From contig JAYKXP010000112.1 of NCBI GenBank assembly GCA_037176845.1, positions 96,926-160,925 on the forward strand: a stretch of DNA of 64,000 nucleotides. Reading direction: 5' to 3'. Origin of the DNA: Paramarasmius palmivorus. Its lineage: Eukaryota > Basidiomycota > Agaricomycetes > Agaricales > Marasmiaceae. Both the position numbers and the translations under genes were made by a program. Shown one piece after another: positions 1 to 11,125 of this stretch (position 1 is the stretch's first letter; every line of letters begins with the position of its first letter). The notes under the pieces were generated by a model. It was not told the origin of the DNA, did no database searches, and saw only the letters and a list, made by a program, of their open reading frames with translations.

Positions 1-1473
1 AATCTCAACGCTTTTCTCAACGCGCTGCATGCAGAAATCTGGAGAATTTGCGTAGCCGAGACCCCGAGGTTCGCAAGGCGTTAGCAGGTGCAGTTCGAGA
101 TGCGTGTATGAATGTGGGCTTCTTTTACGGTACTTAGACTTTCCTCCACCCAGATTCGCAGCCTAACATGGACCTCATCAGTCAAAAACCATGGTGTTCC
201 GGAGGCCCAAATCTCAAACGTTCTTGATATGTCAAAAGAGTTCTTCGCACTGCCTCTCGACTCCAAAATGAAGGCAAAGTCTCAACAGATTCCTGTCAAG
301 CATTGCCTCTGATATCTTTTGATAGATCGAGAATAAGACTACGCCGAATTTCAAGGGATATTCACCGCTTCTAAGTGGCAATAACGACCCTAATAACAAA
401 GGGGACCTCCAAGAGGGTTTTGAGTTCGGATGGGAGTGCCTCGATGAAGATAGCTTACAAGTCAAAGACGACGGAGTAATGACTGGTGCCAATGTCTGGC
501 CGGAAGATCTACCGGCCTTCCGAACGGCTGCCTTGAAATACTAGTTGAGCGTCTTCGGTTCTGTCCTACATTGTCGCAATTCTCACCCGTGTACAGCCAT
601 TCCTTGGTGAATTTAGGGAAATTACTTTTTCCCATCTTTGCTCTAGCACTGAACATTGAAGAGAACTTCTTCGATGACAAGGTTGGTAGAGATGTTATTA
701 ACATATTCTCTCCTGAATCCATCATCGTCTAGACCAGGAATTCTGCGGCATTAATGCGTATCCTCCACTATCCGGACCAAAGAGGGTCTATCGATGAAAG
801 GGTAATAGGAATTGGTGCTCACACAGAGTGAGTCGTTGCCATCATGAACTTGCACCATTTTCTGACTGCGTTTTAGCTGGGAGGTCAGTCACCTGGAAAC
901 AATCAACGTCTATTGCTGAATCCGCATTAGTGCTTCACAATTCTTTGGCAAGAACCCGGGATCCAGGCATTACAAGTCCTCAATACACAGAAGGAGTGGA
1001 TAGATGCCCCGCCGATTCCAGGCAAGCCTTCTACATTTGCTGTATGGACCAGTCTGACTATTTCCTGATAGGAACATTTGTCGTCAAGTAAGGAAATCCG
1101 CAGCTTGTGTCTTCTTACCTCAATAATGATGTATCCCAGTCTCGGAGACCAGTTTGCACGATGGACGAGTGAGTCAGAGGAGTTCTTGGCACACAACACC
1201 ATTTCATCTTCCTTTAGACGATGTCTTCAAGTCCACTGTTCACAGAGTGATCAACAGAAGTGGTGCTCGTCGCTACTCCATACCTCTCTTCTTTGGAACC
1301 GACTACGACGTAAAGCTTGAAGTTAGTTCTCAGCCTTCGCATCTATTTGAAGCTTATGAACCGCTACATAGCCAATTTCTAGTTGCATCTCTCCGGAACG
1401 ACCGCTCAAGTACGAAGTAATTACAGCTGGAGAATATGTCAAGTCCCGACTTCAGGCTACCTACGGTCACTAG
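1..1473 (+). CDS. 2OG-Fe(II) oxygenase, isopenicillin N synthase-like (5' partial)
   Basis: The gene runs off the left edge; the first exon seen begins near 56. The spliced product has the DIOX_N block (RDACMNVGFFYVKNHGVPE), the NFKGYSPLLSGNN stretch and the 2OG-FeII_Oxy core. The iron ligands are visible: His and Asp in GAHTDWE, and the distal His in STVHRVINRSG, followed by RYS, which binds the 2-oxoglutarate carboxylate. It should be a cytosolic oxidoreductase using 2-oxoglutarate, O2 and Fe(II); the substrate cannot be told. The frame closes only with about nine short introns, for example 131-180, 544-596, 1022-1071 (a GC-AG intron) and 1322-1371. The Asp ligand codon is itself split by an intron. 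Apparent stops at 541 and near 830 fall inside introns, so the gene looks intact. The C-terminus reads KYEVITAGEYVKSRLQATYG. No partner genes suggest a pathway. Confidence 0.85.
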
Positions 1474-1868
1474 ATTACAGGCCGCTCGGAATCGCAGCTT
1501 TGACATCTCTACTGTTACATTCAATTTCGGGGGCGGAAACGGTAGATCCGCGGCATCTATGTACAGTGCACTGCATTCCTTTCTTCCTTTTCTTCCAGGG
1601 GCCGCACATATAAGGGCTTGGCTTTGGCACACCTAGATCTGTACATAATGAATTTGTTCAGATTCTCTGCAGCCCTAACATTGTCGAGGAATCACAAAAA
1701 TCACAGAGTATCCAGTCTTTTGGGTACACAACCAAGATTGTGGAACCTGCCAAATTTGTAGAGCGTTGAGTCCAGGTCCAGTCCATTGATCAGTGACCTA
1801 TGTCACGTATCGTGACAGACTGCGTGACGCCTTTATATTCTCTTCCTCATCGCTCTGGAGATTCGAAA
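1474..1868. promoter_or_regulatory. Intergenic region and CCDC25 promoter with a GTCACG/CGTGAC palindrome
   Basis: No gene is recognised here. At 1802-1816 there is a perfect inverted repeat, GTCACG-TAT-CGTGAC, with another CGTGACG just downstream, about 40-65 bp upstream of the CCDC25 start. This resembles a bZIP or bHLH binding site, but no factor can be named. Confidence 0.4.
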
Positions 1869-2881
1869 ATGGTTTTATTCTTCTCTTCAACGGGTATCAG
1901 CTTTTGTTATACTCAAGCGGACGCAATGTGACTTAAATATGGCTGTAAAAGCTACTTCACCCCCCACTGTCATTTACATGGGCAAGGATAAGGTAGAAAG
2001 TGAGCCTCGAATACGTTCAACTTCCCAGCATGCCCTTAATTCGTTGGACCGACAGACGAGGAGCTCATCAAGTATGCTTGGCCACAGGACATATGGTTCC
2101 ATGTCGATAAGCTCTCTTCAGCACACGTTTACCTCAGAATGCCCGAAACGATGACATGGGAGGCGATACCGGAAGCTCTGTTGACGGATTGTGCACAATT
2201 AGTGAAGGCAAATTCGATTGAAGGTGCGTATCGATGGTACTTTACTGCTGTTGTGTATTAATTTGAGTTTACCAGGAAACAAAAAGGATAATCTTACTAT
2301 CATCTACACGCCCGCCGATAATCTCAAGGTGCAATCTATGCTCCGTATGCGCACATACATCACATTAAGACTAGGAACAGAAAACGGGAGATATGGCCGT
2401 CGGGCAGGTTTCGTTTCATAATGACAAAAGAGTACGATTCCCGTACTCTCGCCTTCCGCTGCCTGCTGATGCTATGCAAAATCTAGGTTAAAAGAGGTGA
2501 GCAAGATACCACTAGTACTGTAAATGGATCCTTCAATGATGTCTATGAAGTACACGTACCGAAGCGCGAGAACCCAATTGTCAACCGGCTGAACAAGACC
2601 AAAGTGGAGCGTGAGGTCAACCACGAGCAGGAAAGAGTAGATCGTCTCAAGAAGGAGTCGACAGCACGACGAGCTGCAGCCGCTGAAAAGGTCCTGTTCC
2701 TTTTGGTTCTTTGATTCGAAAACTGACGAAAATTCTGCAGAAAAAGGCAGAACTCGAACTGGCGCGACAAAGGGAGGCGGAGAAGGCTGCGCGGTCGTAC
2801 GATTCGCTGTTCAACGATGAGGAAGATGACTCTACGGTCCCTCGTAAGACAGGGCGGGAACTAGAAGACGATTTTATGTGA
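1869..2881 (+). CDS. CCDC25/Jlp2 homologue, NFACT-R domain protein
   Basis: ATG at 1869. Splicing gives a protein of about 210 residues with the NFACT-R (former DUF814) signature: [20 protein letters not shown], then [20 protein letters not shown], then [16 protein letters not shown]. The tail is a charged coiled coil ([17 protein letters not shown] and following) ending GRELEDDFM. The NFACT-R domain occurs in ribosome quality-control NEMF/Rqc2 and in the stand-alone CCDC25/Jlp2 family, whose length and coiled-coil end match this gene. Seven introns of about 45-60 bp are needed, the first at 1894-1951 after 25 coding bases. The gene appears intact. RNA or ribosome association is inferred from the domain. 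The yeast counterpart is a small non-essential protein. Confidence 0.9.
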
Positions 2882-3186
2882 TACATAGGTATGAGTTGCG
2901 TGTATAGCCTCGGTTCACTTATCGCACTTGAATGGTGTTAAAAGCTATCCCGATTGATGTTCACTTGAATGAGATAGAGGGTACAGTGACTTGTGCCACG
3001 AATCATAAATAAAGTGTAAAACGTCGTCGTCCGATGGGAGTTCAATCACTGGGGAGAGAGCGGCTCTCTTGACGGTGACAAAACAGGTGCGTTCTTCCAC
3101 TCCCATCTAAAAGTGGCATATTTGAGCTTACGTTGGTGTGGTTCAGATCCTAAATCTTCTTACCTGACAAACGATAGGCTCTACAA
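2882..3186. other. Convergent intergenic spacer
   Basis: About 300 bp between the 3' ends of the CCDC25 homologue and the small minus-strand gene. It presumably holds both 3' UTRs. No repeat or RNA gene was seen. Confidence 0.4.
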
Positions 3187-3453
3187 CTAGCCGAGGCGGG
3201 GTTGAGTGGGAGTTGGGGCACCCCAGTTGTTCTCCGCCGCCTTCTTTGCAAAATCAGAGTCGCTCGTCGAGACTGATTTATCTGGCTTTGCACCATCTAG
3301 GACGGGTTGGTCGTAAGCACGCCGAAACGCAGGGAGTGTCGTCCACTTACCCTTAGACGGGGCCGTCGTAGAGGTGGAGGAAGGCTGCTTCGAGTCTTTG
3401 CTGATGAGAGGCTCAGACTCAGATTTCTTGGAAGAAGAGTCGAAAGAAGACAT
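3187..3453 (-). CDS. Small conserved-looking hypothetical protein (88 aa)
   Basis: A single uninterrupted frame from ATG 3453. The N-terminus is Ser-rich (SSFDSSSKKSESEPL). A KGKWTTLPAFRRAYDQPV segment follows, and the C-terminus is compact (AENNWGAPTPTQPRLG). There is no signal peptide or membrane span. The bipartite look, a disordered Ser/Thr-rich half and a Trp-containing basic half, suggests a small regulatory or scaffold protein. I do not recognise the family and assign no function. It is convergent with the CCDC25 homologue. The C-terminal 40 residues look more constrained than the rest. Confidence 0.55.
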   Translation of the reverse strand: MSSFDSSSKKSESEPLISKDSKQPSSTSTTAPSKGKWTTLPAFRRAYDQPVLDGAKPDKSVSTSDSDFAKKAAENNWGAPTPTQPRLG

Positions 3454-4959
3454 TGAGTTTTGCGATGTGAGTGTACGAAGTGAAAGACTGTTGATTGTAG
3501 ACTAACCAGCGATTTCCTACTTCTTTTATACGTTCCGACTTTCGATTTTAACCGTAGTCGATGAAAGGCGTTCTGCAAGAAAGTGCCTTGCGCCGAGTCA
3601 CATTATTGGAGGATTTCGCCAGTATCGTATTGACCAGTCTTAGTCAAAACTCCTGCGGAACCGTTCAAGTCGCCATAATGAAGCTACGCGCTCCATTCTA
3701 CCGGTATTCCACTCCACGTTCAATGGCCTCTGGGGGTTTGGTCTGCGTCGAGTCAGGCACCACCATAGATACCATGCAAGCATCGAGTCGACTAGTCCTA
3801 GTCAGCTTGCCTGCGGAACCGCGCAATTCGTCAGGGCGAAGATACGCGAACGATTCTACATGTGGTTTTCATTTCACATTCAATAATTTTGGTGGGTCCG
3901 CCACTTTGTATAACGAGGAGCGGGATTCTGGAATTTAGTGGTGGAAAGAGACATGACTCCGCCGCAGTCAGAGTAGCTTCTACAGAGGATATGCTCTCGT
4001 CCGCAAGACATTCTGAATAGACGCCCGATTCATTGTTCCTAACCTGGAGCCTGCGCAGTCCACAACTCCAGGACATGTAAACTCGAAATTGGATAAGTAG
4101 AAACAGCGATATCTGCCTTGACGAGCGGCATGCCTCATGAAGGCCAGTATTAAGGCCAGGTCCACTTCTCAGACTCACGGATGTTCTGTAGAGGATCCGT
4201 CTTCTTGGTCTTTGAAGGAAGAAGCGTCGCGTAACTGGAATGCTTGCAGCAACATTCGAATCGACGTAGAGTTGCAGTTGGGAAGCCAGGGTGGTACGCC
4301 TACAGAAAGCTACGGAGTCGTCATATGTAGTCATCAACACCGAGTTTTGTCGGGACCGCTACATATTAAGTACTTTCATGATGATGATAATCGATAATCA
4401 GAACAATTGCGACGGTTGGCCCTGGGAGGAAGTCGGATAACTCGGCGAACGCGGAACTATCGGCCGACTCTGCCGAACTTTCAACTCAACCAAACTGGCA
4501 TGATTCTCATTTCTCGTTTGTCCATCACTACGAACGACCCCGGTACTACAGGTGTCAGATACTAATAGGTGTGTTATCGATGAATACAAGTGTTTCTCGG
4601 TGCTGACAACATGACTCCTAGCGATATTCTACGTTCCTTTCAAAATCCTGAACTTTAGCACAAGCAGTTGGCCACTGGCGGCGCACTAGTAAGGCGGCTA
4701 GACTCACGCACAACCACAACCTGTACCTCGCAGCGCAAAAGCCCCAACACTGACAGGGCAATCCAACCAGCAGGAGCTCTCGGAGGATGGGATATCATTT
4801 GGTATGTCAATACATCTGCTACACACGGTGACACCACTCAACATATGATATATATGATATCCCCCAGAGCCTTCTCCGAAACAAGTTCTAGGACAGCCTC
4901 TGTTATCATGATCATCATTTCCCCTGATGTTCTCAACAAATGACGGTGCCGTGGCCCTC
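3454..4959. other. Gene-poor region, no recognised gene
   Basis: About 1.5 kb. Open frames on both strands are present, the longest being about 170 codons on the minus strand at 3831-4340. They have no recognisable motif, look compositionally random and overlap on opposite strands. Possibly old degenerate sequence. Confidence 0.4.
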
Positions 4960-6186
4960 TTGATCTATGAAAGTTTTCTTCGAGTTACACACGATACGGT
5001 GATTGTGTACGAATTTGATCGACTGTTCAACGAGGGCTCGGTAGGTAATACGCCTGTCTCAGGTCATCTATTTGGTACTGATTTTCGGACAACTAGCTCA
5101 ATTGAAAATTTCTTGGGTCTCTTTCTCAAGCAAGTGTTTCCCTTTCTTGCGCCGTCTTCCTTTGGGAAGCTGAACAGTAATATTAGCATCACAGCGGAAT
5201 GGATGCTCGTTCGTAGTCATATCTCACAATACAAGAACGAGTGTTGAACGTTAAATGTTCGCATTTCACAGATCCACCGATGTTACCTTGTCTGGGATTA
5301 GTACAGCAAAGTAGTTGGCATTTCCTTAGTGTTCTCCTCAGTCGCGGTAAATGGTGCGTTTCACCCCCCCTTTTCGTCCCTAACATTCTTGACGATATCG
5401 GAGCCAATTTAGCTCTCGGACTTGTTTTCTGTATTATGGTGGCAATAGGGGCAAGTGCTTTGACCCGAGAGGCTACAAGTCTCTTCTTGACCAGTGGGGA
5501 GAACATTGGCTTTGCCTATATGGTCGGAAGTACCATTAACAACCTCGTGCTTACTATGTTGACTGGTGCGTATCCTGATGCTTCGTATGCCTCTCAGTCG
5601 ATTTCTCACTAACCATCATAGCTGGTCGCATTTGGTGGATTCAACGGCGAGTTCGTACATATGTTCACGCGACCGACGAAGTTATTGAATCACTTTCTCG
5701 ATTCATGTACGTCTTTGACTCAAAGGCTCAGGACGTGACACTCATTATTGTATTGTTTATTATCATCACAGCCTCGAGTCAGGAATGGTCTACCCACTTG
5801 TCGCTGTGTTGGGCATGATCGTGGGGAACGCCACATCGCCGTCAAAGCATTCTTTCCAGCCTTACCCTCTTGTTTCTCTTGGTGCTGTGGGATCTTTATT
5901 CGTATCTACTAATGGTTTGAGTTAGTCTAACTAATCTCGAAGGGAATCGCACCTACTTTGATAATGGTTCGAGCGCATTTCGAAAAGAACATTGAGAATC
6001 CGGCCACTGTCGTCAACATGAGCCCGACCGACCGACCAGTGCGACGTATGCTTGGGGCTACGGGCTCGGAATCTCAGAGCCAGACCGATATACTCCATCT
6101 CAAATTTGGTCGAAGGAATGCCAGAGGTCGAACTTGCAAGGGAGCAGGGTGTGGCCGATGGAAACATGAAGGAACTTCACACTTAG
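4960..6186 (+). pseudogene. Seven-helix IHRCY-type membrane protein, decayed copy
   Basis: Exons correspond block by block to the paralogue at 42744-44344: an ENFLGLFLK segment, AEWMLVR, IHRCYLVW, GANLALGLVFCIM, GSTINNLVLTMLT, AGRIWWI, LESGMVYPLVAVLGMIVGN, then GIAPTLIMVRAHFEKN. The family is a basidiomycete-expanded set of predicted seven-helix membrane proteins of unknown ligand. Two lesions are seen. An in-frame TAG (5299-5301) follows IHRCYLVWD, where the paralogue reads IHRCYRIWGSS. The C-terminal tail also appears to change frame near 6095-6110, because the alternative frame ends in VADGNMKELHT, which matches the VDNVKETSM end of the paralogue. The first two helices at the 5' end are not identifiable. 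Splice sites elsewhere remain good, so decay is recent. Confidence 0.6.
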
Positions 6187-6605
6187 ATGATGGAATACCT
6201 TTCCATGCACAAATCAAGCCCGCTGAACCAACCATCACAATCTCACGTCACCAAAGCACCGCTCTGCCACTCATTGCACAGTTACTGCATGCGAAAAATC
6301 CAGCTCAAGATCAGACGCTATACTCACCCGATCAGTTCATTCGGCGATGATTCCAAATTGGGTAACTCGACTTGGCCTTCGGAGTCTCGAATAACTCTTT
6401 CCCATATTGTCTTGGATTTTTTTTGTATGCATTCACACGTCAAACCAATTTGGCATCCCTGAGTTGTGCTATCTACACAATGATCCTGACGTTGACCATA
6501 TCCTTACTGCCAACTGCGGTAACGTTCTTAATTCGTATATTCCTAGACCTATGAAGAAGTATCATGAATAATAATTGAGAAAGCTTCCAAAGTAGAGACT
6601 GATAA
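6187..6605. other. Convergent intergenic spacer
   Basis: About 420 bp between the decayed seven-helix gene and the F-box gene. There are hydrophobic open frames but no start, motif or homology. Nothing assigned. Confidence 0.4.
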
Positions 6606-8537
6606 TTATGGCCTGGCTCGGAAATGTGGCACGATAACACATTTGGTCCCATCCTTCTCAAAAGCAGCCAATCTCTCCTCTATCGCCACCAGAGGTCGAG
6701 CTGCGGGTGTCGTGGTAATATAAAGGGTGTAGCCCAACCTCCGGAAAGCATCATGGGTCTCCTTACACCAGCAACGAGACGCCGTACTTATGCCTATGAG
6801 AACATTTGTGAGAGGACAGATGTCGCCGGTTTTGTCGAGTGCGGGGACTCGGAGACCAGTAGCTGTTCTCTCTCCAATTGTGTCTAAGACTGCATTCATA
6901 AGTTGCGCACTAGCAGAAATGCGCTCGTAAATGCGGATGTCCCTCAGCCTTGGAAGTAATACCGGGCCACTACTCGACGAGACCGCGAGCACTGAGAATA
7001 TACTACCAAGCAGGGATTGCGATCCGTCATCCTCAAAGGATTCGGCTATGGATCCAGCTCCGATTGTCTTCCCTGTCCGCACCTCGAGGCACTCCAAAAG
7101 CGCCGAGGAACGTAGAGCCTCGACAAACAATGCAAACGACTCGCCCCAAATGCCGTATGGAAGCACGCTGAGATTGAGGCACGTCAAATGGCAGGAAGAA
7201 CGACCGATCATGGAACAGAGTGATCCCATATCCCAGCTTTGCACCACCGAGTCATCGAGTCTAGGACCCCGATTAACGGAAATGCGGAGATCTCTGAGGG
7301 ATGGAGCGGTCAGGGAAGCAAGCGCATAGTGAGCTGCTTTGGGCATCGAATTGAAAAGGTCAACTTTCCAAAGATATGGAAGGGAAATAGGTTCAATATC
7401 GTTGTGTGAGTGTGGGACTGCGTCGTCGTCCTGGGAAAGACGATAACCCTGCCCAACACGGAGTTCTTCGAGACGCTTGCTGCGTGAAAGGATGAAGCGA
7501 AGGTCCGTATAGCCATTGACGTGGTTAGCCGACAGCGAGGTCAGTTGTCTCCATGGGATATAATTTTGATGTCGCGATTGCCCCGCCTCATCCAACTGCA
7601 CATTCCGAAGAAGAGGTGCTTCACGAACCGCATCCCAGAAGAGAAAATTGGCTGGAACACCACTCTTCTCGGGGTCGGTATTGGAGAATATGGGTTCGTT
7701 TCTGTCGCAGACTAATGTGTGGAGAAGAGGAAATGATGTTTTCGTTTTCATGGTATATAGCAAAACCTCTGGGTAGAAGAATTTGACAGCTAGCTCCTCG
7801 CAACTCGAGAAATGGCTCGCCAACATCTGCAGAAGACGGAACCCATGCCGACCTAAGTGAGCTCGAACTTTCTTCTCACTAGGGCGAAAATCACAGAACA
7901 TGTCTGTCTGATCCCTGATTTTCATCTTCAGTGGATACCCAGTAGCGTTGTTTAGGTGGAGTCGCAGAAGCGGACACAGATCTCTGCTCATGCTTTCAAC
8001 CAATCCCAGATCGATGCTCGACCAAATGGACTTTTGTGAAAAGGCGAGGTTTCGCCAATGAGAGGAGACATGAGAGAGTGTAAGAGCGACCGCGGTGACG
8101 CGTATCTTGGGAGGTCCACCCCCGTCCGAGCTACTATCCATTCGGCGGATGTAAAGCGAGTAGTCCGACATTTGAATGACCTCGTCGAAGATCTTTCCGA
8201 GCATTTCTGCAGGAAGTCTTCGTATAGGCGCGAACCAACTCTGGCGCATCTCCCTCTTCCGGTATAGCTTCTCTCTATCGTCCTTCAACTGTCCCAAGGT
8301 TAGATGAAGACGCTGAATTTCCTCATCATAAGCCTGCAATTCCTGCCCTTCTTCCTGCAAGATCTTCGTGGTCTGGAAGATCTCCGCCTTGGATGGTATC
8401 TGATTTGAGCGAAGGACGTTCAGAGGCAGAGGGGGATAGGAACGTGTGAGGAGGATTCTGACTTTGCAGTTGTTACAGAAGACGGCGCCACAAGTAACGG
8501 ACGAATCTGACGGTAGGTTATCCTGGTTAGCCGACAT
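6606..8537 (-). CDS. F-box-like protein, agaric expanded family (about 643 aa)
   Basis: A long intronless frame. ATG 8537 (MSANQDNLPSD) is chosen because the open frame continuing upstream lacks a better ATG and does not resemble the family. Order: a short Cys pair (CGAVFCNNCK), a coiled coil (QELQAYDEEIQRLHLTLGQL), then the F-box-like segment IRRLPAEMLGKIFDEVI followed by LSHVSSHWRNLAFSQKSIWS. The rest is a Leu-rich C-terminal half, typical of these proteins, in which irregular leucine-rich repeats choose the target. By analogy it would be a substrate adaptor of SCF ubiquitin ligases, but Skp1 binding is unproven for this diverged family. Two more members lie at 40485-41954 and 48428-50028. 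Confidence 0.8.
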   Translation of the reverse strand: MSANQDNLPSDSSVTCGAVFCNNCKVRILLTRSYPPLPLNVLRSNQIPSKAEIFQTTKILQEEGQELQAYDEEIQRLHLTLGQLKDDREKLYRKREMRQSWFAPIRRLPAEMLGKIFDEVIQMSDYSLYIRRMDSSSDGGGPPKIRVTAVALTLSHVSSHWRNLAFSQKSIWSSIDLGLVESMSRDLCPLLRLHLNNATGYPLKMKIRDQTDMFCDFRPSEKKVRAHLGRHGFRLLQMLASHFSSCEELAVKFFYPEVLLYTMKTKTSFPLLHTLVCDRNEPIFSNTDPEKSGVPANFLFWDAVREAPLLRNVQLDEAGQSRHQNYIPWRQLTSLSANHVNGYTDLRFILSRSKRLEELRVGQGYRLSQDDDAVPHSHNDIEPISLPYLWKVDLFNSMPKAAHYALASLTAPSLRDLRISVNRGPRLDDSVVQSWDMGSLCSMIGRSSCHLTCLNLSVLPYGIWGESFALFVEALRSSALLECLEVRTGKTIGAGSIAESFEDDGSQSLLGSIFSVLAVSSSSGPVLLPRLRDIRIYERISASAQLMNAVLDTIGERTATGLRVPALDKTGDICPLTNVLIGISTASRCWCKETHDAFRRLGYTLYITTTPAARPLVAIEERLAAFEKDGTKCVIVPHFRARP

Positions 8538-10718
8538 GGAATTCGATGGTTGCAATCTAGACAGACGATTCACAGCCGGACACGAGTTCGAAAACATGGT
8601 ACATACGCAGCTAGTGAACCCAATCTCAAGGTCTACAACTCGAAAATTCCAGCTATCCCTCCAGGTAGATAAAGCGAAGTCGAGGGTCGAGGACGGGTCG
8701 AGGATGAGCTGAGCAGAGGAGCAAGTGAAGCGACGCGGCGCCCTGAATTCGCTACATTTTCCAAACATTTTCACATACATACCATGCACGTTTTTCAATG
8801 TCGTATAAAATTTCTTTGCCCTCGACACATGAGATGTAAACGAAGGTATGTCTATGTACAAGGTGTATAATTGAAAGGCAGCTTTCAGCGAGACTCCAGA
8901 GCTGGCCAGACTACCTTTTTCGAGCTCCAGCAACACCGTTCAACGAGGACCAAGTGATGGAGAGACTAGCTATACACGAATCGCAAAGTTCTGCTCTAGG
9001 CTGAGAGCTAAGAGCGTGATAACCTGTGGTGAAAATCGATCTAGCAGGTATTGGCCGGTGTCCTTCAGTAAACGGGGGTCACTAGTGAGTGATAACATTG
9101 GCCCTTCGTCCATACTCGAGTCGGCAATAATGATATGCTAGTTTTTCGCTGATCATGTTCTGCATACGATCTTGAGGAACCTATCGGGTGCACATTCCCC
9201 TGCCCGTCCAGCAACATCAGGCGTATGCTTGGTGCTCAGAGTGAGTTTGTGACGCACCTTTGAAGCCAGCACCTTCCTGTCAGCATCAATCCGCTCCGTG
9301 TCTCGACATAGGGCAAAGAAAAGAAACGGTAGAATCAGAACTTGAGTGTATTGCTAGCCGCAAGATGGCGATGATGGTCGTGGTGAGGTGAGATGACAAG
9401 CCGCGTCACCTCGCCTCCACAGACTTACCTCAACATGTCGACTGCATTGGCTCTGGGAGTGCTAGGAGGCTAGCCAGCTTTCAAACGCCTCATATTCGGA
9501 AGAGCGCTTGAACAGGGCCTCCGAGGACGAACGGAAAATAATGACTTGAGCCCAGAGGTCGATTCTCGGGGGCTGGTGAGTCTTCCTTGTCAGTGGTCTT
9601 GTTATAGACTGACTGAAGACAACAGTTGCAGTTAACTGGCAGCCAAAATAGCCAAAGGGAGACACATTTTGCCACTGCAATCTCCCTTCCAACACAGGAC
9701 GCACGGTGTCACGAACTGGACTCCCTTGGAGGAGTGAAGATCGATACATTTCTCATGAAGATGCGTCGTTCTCGTCGCAAAAAAACTGTCGATCGACGTG
9801 TAATACCACCAGAAACCAGCTAGCTTTCCATCCCCTCATTCCTCTTGACACGAAGTTGGGATCTTCATGGTCTATACGTCGCAGCGCTTCCCTGCTCGTC
9901 CTCTCCGTCTTTTGGGCTTCCGTTGGTCGGACTGTCAGCCGAGTACTCGACATGTAGTATACAATAACCCATCACGAGCAGTACGTCGACTCTTCGTATA
10001 TGGCAAGAATCGACGCTGATATTTAGCACATATAGAGGTTGCTATCAGGGTTCATGCACATGGCGTGTCGGAGCAAGTAGCTGAGGCTATGGGCATGCTG
10101 TCCCAGTACCGCGCAAAGGCATAGTGAGCATGGATCCGGCTATGCTTGCCGTGTATGCAGCAGCGTTGTCGAAGGTCCTAACACTCATCAGACTCGACTC
10201 AGAACCCCGATCGAAGAAGGCGTAGAGTTAGCATTGGTGCTTGACGTCGTGTGCGTTCTGGTGGCTTGAAAATTCTCGAGCCTGCACTTCAATGGTGGAT
10301 GGCAAGAGTGACACAATCTATCGCCCGTGCACGACAACGTCGATAACATGCTACTACATACGCCTGTACGGTCGTCCTGGCTGGCTGCCGACAGACATCA
10401 TCGAAAAGCAGGCGTTTCTATGAAGATGAGTGTCTGCGCAGCACCGTCGTCGGTGGTAGGCGCTTGCGGAACCGAGGTATTACTCGTCATCGTCCATGGA
10501 AATCTAGAAATTTTTTCGACGATTCATTGTCCTCCGCTTTTGGGAAAAAATAGTGTGGGAAAGCAGCGAGAGATTTTAAGGGCTCGACGGCGCAGTTTGT
10601 CGTTTATCATTCGCTTTCTTCATTACCACCACCACCACCGGCTAGGGCCACAGTTGTATCCTCCTTTTACTATTACTATTGCCTTCGAGCCTTCCCACAC
10701 ATATCCTCACTTCTCGAC
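8538..10718. other. Gene-poor region, no recognised gene
   Basis: About 2.2 kb. Only short open frames without domains were seen. The last 100 bp (10620-10718) become C/T-rich with ACC repeats, as in fungal core promoters, just before the ATG at 10719. Confidence 0.4.
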
Positions 10719-11125
10719 ATGGCACCTGCATCCCGACCCACCCGCTGTACCCTCGTAAGAACGAGGATGACTATCTGTAGGTCGCTTCGCTCTCAGGTCA
10801 GGCGACCTGGAGGAAACATCGGCGGCTCGGTCCTTCCAAAGCGACCAGCTCGAAGGACAGTCTACCGCAGGCAGGCGACAGTCGTCGCCGTCGTCGCCCG
10901 GGTTACTGCGACTAGAATTTACATTGTCCCGAAGCAAGAATCGGACGTCGAAGTGATTGTATGTACCTTCTTTCCTTTCACAATTGTTCGTCACTCATGA
11001 CTTCGACATCTTAGTTTGCATTGGGCCTTGGTTCCCCCACGGAGCTTGAAGGCAAAGGCCTTACCATGAACATTGGCGACCTGGGTGTTGGTTTGCCCGA
11101 CTCTTTCTTCAACAAAATCCTGTAG
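10719..11125 (+). CDS. Small hypothetical basic protein (two exons)
   Basis: ATG 10719 follows a pyrimidine-rich promoter-like stretch. Exon 1 is strongly basic and Arg-rich (MAPASRPTR start, RRTVYRRQATVV later) and runs to GTATGT at 10959. A 56-bp intron (10959-11014) ends in CTTAG. Exon 2 continues in phase with FALGLGSPTELEG and ends LPDSFFNKIL at a TAG. The product is about 115 residues with no signal peptide. The promoter-like context and clean GT-AG intron support a real gene, but an alternative upstream splice in exon 1 is possible because another frame there is also open. I do not recognise the family. Confidence 0.4.

Noticed and set aside
1..1473. 2OG oxygenase as a pseudogene because of several stops in each frame
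   Set aside because: Every stop falls in a short intron with usable splice sites; the last junction also closes when AG at 1370-1371 is used. The joined protein is complete through the C-terminus.
3831..4340. A 169-codon minus-strand open frame as a gene
   Set aside because: No motif, no promoter-like context and random-looking composition; it overlaps other open frames on the plus strand.
10327..10758. A 143-codon plus-strand frame
   Set aside because: It covers a pyrimidine-rich promoter-like stretch and overlaps the better ATG at 10719; the His/Pro/Ser-rich tail reflects that composition.
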